Assembly: GCF_033807575.1 (NCBI RefSeq) | Contig: NC_084716.1 | Span: 6,200,001-6,264,000 of the forward strand | Reading direction: 5' to 3' | DNA from: Cydia pomonella | Taxonomy: Eukaryota > Arthropoda > Insecta > Lepidoptera > Tortricidae | Length of the DNA stretch: 64,000 bases | In this document: positions 1 to 9,600 of the stretch, piece after piece | Layout of the letters: the number at the start of each line of letters is the position of its first letter | How positions within the stretch are numbered: position 1 is the first letter of the stretch | Position numbers and translations under genes: made by a program | The notes under the pieces: model-generated | Database searches by the model: none | Seen by the model: only the letters and a program-made list of their open reading frames with translations | Told to the model about the DNA's origin: nothing

Positions 1-225
1 AGCAAACTGGGAATCTTAGATGTTTAAAATTCTGTAAAATAACTTTAGTACAGTGGAATCTGTTTAAATAATATTATTACTCCGCTTATACTGACTAACC
101 GCTTACTATGACGTAATTACTGTGCGAAGTTTGGTTTTCATTTAAAATTCTTTGCAACAAAGTCGAGTAAGATCACTTCGCTTATCGCACAAATCGCTTA
201 TACGCCCTATAAATTCCCTCACAAT

Positions 226-357
226 AGTATTTTATACAATAATGATATAATAAAGAGCTTTTCAATCAAGTCAAGTTTAGGAAACGATGCTTGCTGAGTT
301 ACCTAAGTAAGGTACGAGATTGAAAAGCTTGATTATATTACTATTGTATACAATACT
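226..357. repeat. 132-bp palindromic MITE
   Basis: Left arm 226-267 and right arm 317-357 are near-perfect inverted repeats starting AGTATT(T/G)TATACAATA and ending TCTTTTCAATC-like, with a loop of about 50 bp. It lies in the terminal intron of the NUB1-like gene. Confidence 0.75.
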
Positions 358-523
358 TTTTCTACGAGACATCTAAATTAATACTTTTTTTACTATAAAA
401 CCTAATTAATTATTAACAATTGATAAAACAAATCTCAGTAGACAAAAATGTAGTACAAAAAACATCAGTTTGCGAACATTCTTTAACAAGACATTAACAT
501 TGAATTATTAGTGTGAAAGTTAC

Positions 524-619
524 CTCAGCAACAAGTTTGTTGTCCGGCTCAACGAGGGACTCCTCTGAGCTTGGCGACTCACTCTCATCTGCCTCATCTT
601 CAATGTCGCTGTCTTCCAA
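524..619 (-). CDS. NUB1: NUB1-like exon 10 (acidic linker)
   Basis: 96 bp after acceptor ATTTACAG. Encodes LEDSDIEDEADESESPSSEE then SLVEPDNKLVAE, an acidic, serine-rich linker. Donor GAG|GTAACT, phase 0, so the reading frame continues beyond the window. Its place after UBA2 fits the acidic stretch of NUB1 proteins. Confidence 0.78.
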
Positions 620-3600
620 CTGTAAATAACATATTTTTTGTAGATTATTCCGTTATGAGGAAAGGGGACAATCGGTTCTCCATACAAAGGTAGTCCCCAT
701 TTTCCTCTCTGTATTGACATGATGTTTTCTTTTACATAATTTGATGTATATTAATCACAGCGATACCCCTTTGGTTGCATTTTTTTTGGGGACTATGAAT
801 GTTATCTCGATTTGTTTGGTAGGGCACAGCACAGCGGGTTACATTCCGGATCTAGAGCAGAGCTTAACTGGGGAAGTACTTCCACCTTGCAGAAAACCGC
901 AGCCAAATAACACTAGACCCTACTCATAGTGTTGTGTTCCTGCCGGTGAGTAAGGTTGCCAGAGCTCGACGTGGGTACGGAGTGTTAGGGTTACCAACGC
1001 GCATGTAAGACCGCTGGAGCTGCAGGCGTCCATAGGCTACGGAGACTACCTACCATCAAACGGGCCGTGTGCGTGTTTGTCACCGACGTAGTATAAAATT
1101 AAATATAAATCCAGAGAGGGAAATTAGGACTACGTTTGCATGGAAAGGCGATTTCGCGCGCTCGTCCCTTTTCGTCTGAACGCCAATAACAACACTGGAG
1201 ACTATGAATTGTAATTCTACTTTTCTCGCTAAATTAGTACTATTGGCCCCTCAAAAATATTTACTGAAAGTGATGAATTTCAGTGCAAAAGGGCTTTTAT
1301 AGTTTGGCCAACTTCATGTATAAAGTGTGAACGGAGCTGCCTCCTGAACTGACTTACAGTGATGCATTGCTGAACAACGCGACAGTTTCGACAACATACG
1401 GTGCGATTCCACCAAAAGATTAACATTTGCTGGCAACAGAGTAACTTACCAATTCTGGCTGTTCCTGTATCAGCCTGACGCGCTTGGCCACGTGATTATT
1501 GCTGCTCCTCAAGATGTCGCGTGTAACCCATCCCGACTAGAGCTTCCACCAGCTACTTGTTGACAGAGTACCGTCCACGCATATACCTTTGAGCAGGCAT
1601 TGATATGGTGCCTAGATTGTAAGTATGCTCCAACAGTTATCCATAAGTTATAAGTAAGTCTCACCAGTTCAGGCTGTTCCTGAATCAGCCTGACGCCTTC
1701 TGCCACGTGATTATTGCTGCTCCTCAAGGCCAAAGTTGCTAGACGTCGCGTGTACCCCATCCCGACTAGGGCGTCCACCAGCTGCTTGTTGACTGGAGTA
1801 CCGTCCTCGCATATGCCAAGGGCTTTGCGTTCTCTGTAAAGAAAAATGTATTTTAAAATTAGGTTTATTATAAAGAGCTCGGAATAGTCTGCGAGTCGAA
1901 GTATATTGTGAGACCTGTCAGTTGGAAGATTCTGCTACAGTTGGCTATAGATCTGTGATTCATTGTTGGCGGTAGGTCCTCAGATCTGCCGGATTCAACG
2001 CCCCGCAGGTCAGCGACCAGCCCAGCCCCATTAATGTTGTATACCTGTCCTGCTTGTGCTTGCGGCGCTGCAGGTCCCTGGCGGCGGACGTGTCGGCCAG
2101 GTAGTGGTGCGCCGCCGCCACGTCACCGCGCGCAGCGACCAGCCCAGCCCCATTACTGTTGTATACCTGTCCTGCTTGTGCTTGCGGCGCTGCAGGTCCC
2201 TGGCGGCGGACGTGTCGGCCAGGTAGTGGTGCGCCGCCGCCACGTCACCGCGCGCAGCGACCAGCCCAGCCCCATTACTGTTGTATACCTGTCCTGCTTG
2301 TGCTTGCGGCGCTGCAGGTCCCTGGCGGCGGACGTGTCGGCCAGGTAGTGGTGCGCCGCCACCACGTCACCGCGCGCAGCGACCAGCCCAGCCCCATTAC
2401 TGTTGTATACCTGTCCTGCTTGTGCTTGCGGCGCTGCAGGTCCCTGGCGGCGGACGTGTCGGCCAGGTAGTGGTGCGCCGCCGCCACGTCACCGCGCGCA
2501 GCGCAGCGACCAGCCCAGCCCCATTACTGTTGTATACCTGTCCTGCTTGTGCTTGCGGCGCTGCAGGTCCCTGGCGGCGGACGTGTCGGCCAGGTAGTGG
2601 TGCGCCGCCGCCACGTCACCGCGCGCAGCGACCAGCCCAGCCCCATTACTGTTGTATACCTGTCCTGCTTGTGCTTGCGGCGCTGCAGGTCCCTGGCGGC
2701 GGACGTGTCGGCCAGGTAGTGGTGCGCCGCCGCCACGTCACCGCGCGCAGCGACCAGCCCAGCCCCATTACTGTTGTATACCTGTCCTGCTTGTGCTTGC
2801 GGCGCTGCAGGTCCCTGGCGGCGGACGTGTCGGCCAGGTAGTGGTGCGCCGCCACCACGTCACCGCGCGCAGCGACCAGCCCAGCCCCATTACTGTTGTA
2901 TACCTGTCCTGCTTGTGCTTGCGGCGCTGCAGGTCCCTGGCGGCGGACGTGTCGGCCAGGTAGTGGTGCGCCGCCGCCACGTCACCGCGCGCAGCGACCA
3001 GCCCAGCCCCATTACTGTTGTATACCTGTCCTGCTTGTGCTTGCGGCGCTGCAGGTCCCTGGCGGCGGACGTGTCGGCCAGGTAGTGGTGCGCCGCCGCC
3101 ACGTCACCGCGCGCAGCGACCAGCCCAGCCCCATTACTGTTGTATACCTGTCCTGCTTGTGCTTGCGGCGCTGCAGGTCCCTGGCGGCGGACGTGTCGGC
3201 CAGGTAGTGGTGCGCCGCCGCCACGTCACCGCGCGCAGCGACCAGCCCAGCCCCATTACTGTTGTATACCTGTCCTGCTTGTGCTTGCGGCGCTGCAGGT
3301 CCCTGGCGGCGGACGTGTCGGCCAGGTAGTGGTGCGCCGCCGCCACGTCACCGCGCGCAGCGACCAGCCCAGCCCCATTACTGTTGTATACCTGTCCTGC
3401 TTGTGCTTGCGGCGCTGCAGGTCCCTGGCGGCGGACGTGTCGGCCAGGTAGTGGTGCGCCGCCGCCACGTCACCGCGCGCAGCGACCAGCCCAGCCCCAT
3501 TACTGTTGTATACCTGTCCTGCTTGTGCTTGCGGCGCTGCAGGTCCCTGGCGGCGGACGTGTCGGCCAGGTAGTGGTGCGCCGCCGCCACGTCACCGCGC

Positions 3601-6600
3601 GCAGCGACCAGCCCAGCCCCATTACTGTTGTATACCTGTCCTGCTTGTGCTTGCGGCGCTGCAGGTCCCTGGCGGCGGACGTGTCGGCCAGGTAGTGGTG
3701 CGCCGCCGCCACGTCACCGCGCGCAGCGACCAGCCCAGCCCCATTACTGTTGTATACCTGTCCTGCTTGTGCTTGCGGCGCTGCAGGTCCCTGGCGGCGG
3801 ACGTGTCGGCCAGGTAGTGGTGCGCCGCCGCCACGTCACCCGCGCGCAGCGACCAGCCCAGCCCCATTACTGTTGTATACCTGTCCTGCTTGTGCTTGCG
3901 GCGCTGCAGGTCCCTGGCGGCGGACGTGTCGGCCAGGTAGTGGTGCGCCGCCGCCACGTCACCGCGCGCAGCGACCAGCCCAGCCCCATTACTGTTGTAT
4001 ACCTGTCCTGCTTGTGCTTGCGGCGCTGCAGGTCCCTGGCGGCGGACGTGTCGGCCAGGTAGTGGTGCGCCGCCGCCACGTCACCGCGCGCAGCGACCAG
4101 CCCAGCCCCATTACTGTTGTATACCTGTCCTGCTTGTGCTTGCGGCGCTGCAGGTCCCTGGCGGCGGACGTGTCGGCCAGGTAGTGGTGCGCCGCCGCCA
4201 CGTCACCGCGCGCAGCGACCAGCCCAGCCCCATTACTGTTGTATACCTGTCCTGCTTGTGCTTGCGGCGCTGCAGGTCCCTGGCGGCGGACGTGTCGGCC
4301 AGGTAGTGGTGCGCCGCCACCACGTCACCGCGCGCAGCGACCAGCCCAGCCCCATTACTGTTGTATACCTGTCCTGCTTGTGCTTGCGGCGCTGCAGGTC
4401 CCTGGCGGCGGACGTGTCGGCCAGGTAGTGGTGCGCCGCCGCCACGTCACCGCGCGCTGCGCGCAGCCCGCGCCGCGCGCAGCTCAGCGACCAGCCCAGC
4501 TCCATAAGCGCTGATACCGCGCCGTCGTCGACCTTAACGGAATGGGAATAAAAATGCTTTTAAATCGATGTACGCTCGGGTCGATTGCACCAAAATTGTC
4601 TATCACCGATAAAACGTTCGCAAAATTTTATTGTATAGAAAGTTTCAAAGTTCACTGCTGAGCGACGTTGGTCAGGGATTTAAGCTGGGAGCGCCCTAAA
4701 TACGCACGCGTATACGTACGCGTTTTGGGACGACGTTAAAAAGACGCGGTGCGCAAGGGCCTTAAGGCGACCACACCCACTGGTCGCACTAGAAGGCATG
4801 GAGGACTATTTATTTCACGACCAAAATCGCGATTTACTTATTTCCATACGTTCAATATTGTTTATGTGAATCATTTAATAAGAACCGAGCTTGTAAGATT
4901 TTGACAAAATGTAAGGTTTTATCCTCATCTTCGGCTTTTGAACAGTGCCCGGAATTAACGACTTCCATTAAAAATAAAATTTCTGAAAAACTTTTTAGGC
5001 GCGTTTTAGACCCAACATGGGTGATTTTTATATTGAGCGAAAGTCACAAACTCAGGTTTCGAATGCATGAAGATACTAGAGAAAGGTTTTGAGATTGCTG
5101 TTCATATTTTTTGGCAACCGTATTATGATCTAAAAAAGCGCTATTATTTTTTTAAACTCTGCTGTCTAAGCCTACTCCACCTTAAGTAGTCAAAGAGCGC
5201 AGGGCAGTGGAGAGTTCTTTCGCGACACAGTTTACGCAGCTAGAAGAACACGTCGCCAAGGCTTGAGAGCTGTTTTGGGGACTTCTGGACGTCTTAAATA
5301 TGTTAGAATGAAAGAACAAAATAATCTAGTAATTTGAATAGTGCTTACCCTAAGCGAGTTGAGCTCACTCTCCGCTTTCTCAAGCAACCGGCGTGCTTCA
5401 TCCCGCTTGTTCTGATGAAAGCTGACGATACCCTGCAGGAGGTGCAGCCGCATCATCAGCGCGCGTTCGTTGGCTGGAAGAAGGTGCTGCCATGAAAAAC
5501 GAAACTGTAACGTGGACTAAGCTACAATAGAAATTTCTGCTAAATAGTGATGACAACATTCCTGGACATTCCGTTCACATAATTCACTAGTATTTTTAAA
5601 TAAAAAAAATACAATTTCCTTCTCATAGCTCCGCGTCGCCGCGTCGCCCGCCGCCGCGGCTAGACTCTGCAGACACAGGTAGCATCAGGCTATGTCCAGC
5701 TGCACATTATATCTCACTAACCATCAGTCCCCTTCACTGCCAGCACGCGTCCATGATCCTCCCCATAGCTCCGCTTGAGCGCGCGCTCCGCTCGCGCCAG
5801 CCTCGCCGCTGCATCGCCCGCCGCCGCTAGACTCTGCAGACACAGGTAGCACCAGGCTATGTCCAGCTGCAGCACGGCCACGTTGTCGACTGAAGCCAGG
5901 ATTGACGAGCTGCATTCACTGTGAATAAGGTTAAGATGTAACCTACAAAGGATATTGAGAAAAAGAATTACTTATAGACCGGTACCGATAAACTAGATAG
6001 ATGAGCACCAATAGCTGTTCCTGATATACGTGTAACTGACAAACATTGACAAACAGTTGTATACATCGAGTATTAAAGAAAAATCAGAAACCATAATAGT
6101 ATTTTTTTCTTAAGGACCACAAGGCCAACTTAAAATAAATGTTCTTTGCTTGAAAATGCTAAGATTGTCTCCAGCATTTTATTAATCATTTCTTTATGCA
6201 TGTACGTTGAGTGTCGGAAGGGTCCGCCAGCTAAAAGTGGCACAGATAGCTATGCAGCGCGCGATGCTCGGGATAGCGCTGCGAGATAGAATTCAGAATG
6301 AGGACATTCGCCAACGCACAAAAGTTCACAAAGCACACATCACCAAAATAATTGCGCAGCTGAAGTGGGAATGGGCCAGCCATATCTCTCGCAGGGATGA
6401 TGACCGATGAGCGAGTACTGTTCTAGAGATCTTGACTGGGCAGCCGAGGTGACGGAAAATCACGAGTCAGATGTTCGGACGATATCAGAAAGACGGCAGG
6501 GCCGACCTAGCATAGAACCGCCGCATACAGAACAACATGAAAATCCATGAAAGAGTGTTCATGTTCAGCAGTGGACGCGAATATGCTGAGAAGAAGATTT

Positions 6601-9600
6601 TGTTAATCAAAAGAAAATGATATTTTTTTTACTGTTCTTAGATGTTATTCCGAATATATCTTAATAGCGAAGTTGCATGTCAGACAGTCAGTCACTGACC
6701 ATCATTTGTCGATTATAAGAGTGACAGAGACCACTATTGCTCTTTCATTTTCACACAGACAGACAGTTAATGATGGTACCTCAGCTGTCGATCAGCTTCT
6801 AGCAGCAAAACCAGAGCGAGCGGGTAGTCCTTCTTCTTGGCGGCCGCCCGCCCTCGCTCGTGTAGCGCCAGGCCGACCATCAGAGCTCGCCGTTCCGCAG
6901 CAGGCAGCTCTACTGTCTTGCCCGATTGATCTTCCAACTAAAAAAATATCTTACAGTCTTACAGATCCTAAGCTAAGATTCATTATAAGCTTTTATTTAA
7001 TTTGTCCTTGTAGTGGGTTATTCTACTTTTTACTGCGGGTTTTTTTATCCCCATAAGCAAATATTTGATTATTATATTTGTAAATTATATATTTTTTTTT
7101 AATTGTAAGTATATATCAAACACAAGCATATTTTAATGCCGCACTAACGATACCTTGGAACCAAGGTAAAAACATTGTATCTGTTGTTATATATACATAT
7201 TTTTTATAAGTAACAAATTTGTCATTATAAATAAAAGGGCAGGGACGGTAACATAGTTGTATGTTTGCATGCTCTAAGCTACAAATTGTAAAAATAAAAA
7301 AAAACAATTGGTTAAATATTGAGGCCTATTCTGGGCTTATCATGCTTTAGTAGCTAGTATAAGTTAAAACGCATTACGAATATTAAAATTACAAGATTCT
7401 TTGAAATCGCAATAACCTGCAGTGAAAAGTAGAATGGCCCCAGTATGTATTATGTTATTTTGTTAGTGTCAAATCTTGGAAACTAAATTTGACCCGGGAA
7501 GTGGGTCAAATTTCCGATTGAACTGAAAATTTGCATATATATGTAAGTCGGGTGACAATGCAATATTATGGTACCATCGAGCTGATCTGATGATGGAGAC
7601 AGGAGGTGCCCATAGGAACTCTGTGATGAAACAACGCAACCTTCGCTTAAATTGTTTTTGGAGTTTTTAGAATTATCTCGATGAGTATTAGTTGCCCGTG
7701 GTAAGAAAAGTACAGTCAACAACAAAAGCTTGTATCAAAAATGAAATTTTTGCCAAACACATTTAAACAGTTCATTCGCTCTGGCCGATAGTGCATCAGA
7801 AATACAAAATAAGTACACTGCACATATTATGCAAAGCAATTACTTGACTAACATGTTGTAATACAAAACTAACAGAGAAAGTCTTTTACAGTACGTATGG
7901 TGCTACTTTCCCGCACACGTGCAGTAATGAGCACTTTCCGTGCGTATGTGGAAACTTTAAAGAGCCATATGTACCTACTGTCAAATGTTGTACGACACAC
8001 GTGCGAATAGGTAATTTGTATTTTATCGCCACTCGTTGCGATTTTCCTATTTTCTGCACTTGTATCGTAAATAACTAAGTCACCACACCAGCTGGTACAG
8101 GCTCTCTTGATTGTTCATGTGGGGCAAACTTGCCAGTTGTTTCCTTATGTTAGCTGGTAGAATTGACTTTTAAATGATGATTTTGAATGACAAATATTTA
8201 AAGACATTCATTTGGATTTGATTTGATTTTGTTTGATATCTGACATTAATTTTTTTTTTGGGTTAGTGTGTTGAAAAGTCTTCTTTACACCCAAACCATC
8301 TTTCTTTCGCTAGTGTTCTATGGCATTGACTAGACAGAGAAATATTTAGTTACTAAACACTCATAGTGCTAAATATATTGACTGATGGATATGGCGACGG
8401 CGGCGTATTTGCCAAACTACTAACAAAATTTCAGTCGTCTTATTCACCATCGAAAAATTAATCATCTGTGCCAAAGTTACAGCTTCGGAAATCTGGACAA
8501 AATACCGTACCTTAATATACTCTTCATCTTCAAAATCATCAGCATACTCTGAGAGTAGCATAGCATCATCGCGTGTAGACTTCATTTCCAAATACATCCG
8601 ATCTTCCTTTTTAGCTTCTTCAGGGTTTACTACAAAGAAACAGATAAGTGTATGGGATAAACAACGATAATAAATATTATTTAACTGTGAAAAGTCTGAC
8701 TATTTTCTTTCAGAATGCTACACTAGTATGGCAAAAGCCCAGGTTAGCATAGCAATGTACATAGCAGTGTCAGAAATTATGCAAAATTGAACCCAATCGC
8801 TTTGAAATAACGTTCATAATGTTTGTGGGAAATCTATTCTCTCTACCTCATAGCGTAAGGAGGTTGTGAAACAAACTAGGTGTTAGTAAACTCACTAATT
8901 ACTACCACTAGTTCAGAGCCATATTGAACCGTACAGTACTACCAAAACAAAGTTGATTGGTGTTTAATTATTCTTTTGCAAATACTGAATTTTGGTTGTC
9001 ACCTCATGACATTATTCCATTTTGAATAGACAACAATAGTGTGGAGGTTTGAAGTAGACATGGTACTGTAAAGGTTTGGTCTCTTTACAGCCTTTTGGAT
9101 GATGAAACAGGCAGACGGTGAAATGCTGTTAATATATGTTTAACTATTGACCACATCTTCCCTGTTAGACCGGTCTTCCTTAAAGTACTCACCAGCCATT
9201 ATTAGAGCCATGATTTGAACCCCGTTTTTGACTCCCTGATCCTCCAGACTTGGAGCTGGTTGTATAACTTTACCATTATATATTAATTTCACCCTGAAAA
9301 AGTACAATATGTCAGAAGCTTACACAAAAATTTCAACACATTTTGAAATTGACTCGCCATTTTAGAACCCAAATTTTTCGCCAAAACATTATCACGACAA
9401 AAAAATGAACTTATAGTAAAAATAAAACCAAAACTTAGTTCTACTGTAGAAGTCCACTTAGATTTTTTCATGAAGCATGTTTGTGTAGCTGCGGGTACGA
9501 AATTACATGAAGATTTGTCTTATTTAATCATACCAATACAATCCAGGCTCACCCTTTACAGGCAGGATCACAACAAATTAAATGAAATAGGCCATAGTGT

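Noticed and set aside
2034..4514. Many 70-186 aa frames on both strands
   Set aside because: They are repeat by-products of the 122-bp array; the unit is not a multiple of three and the real coding use is only the first copy as exon 8.
5724..5915. 63-aa minus-strand frame MQLVNPGFSRQ
   Set aside because: Out-of-frame shadow of NUB1-like exon 6, whose correct frame gives NVAVLQLDIAWCYLCLQSL.
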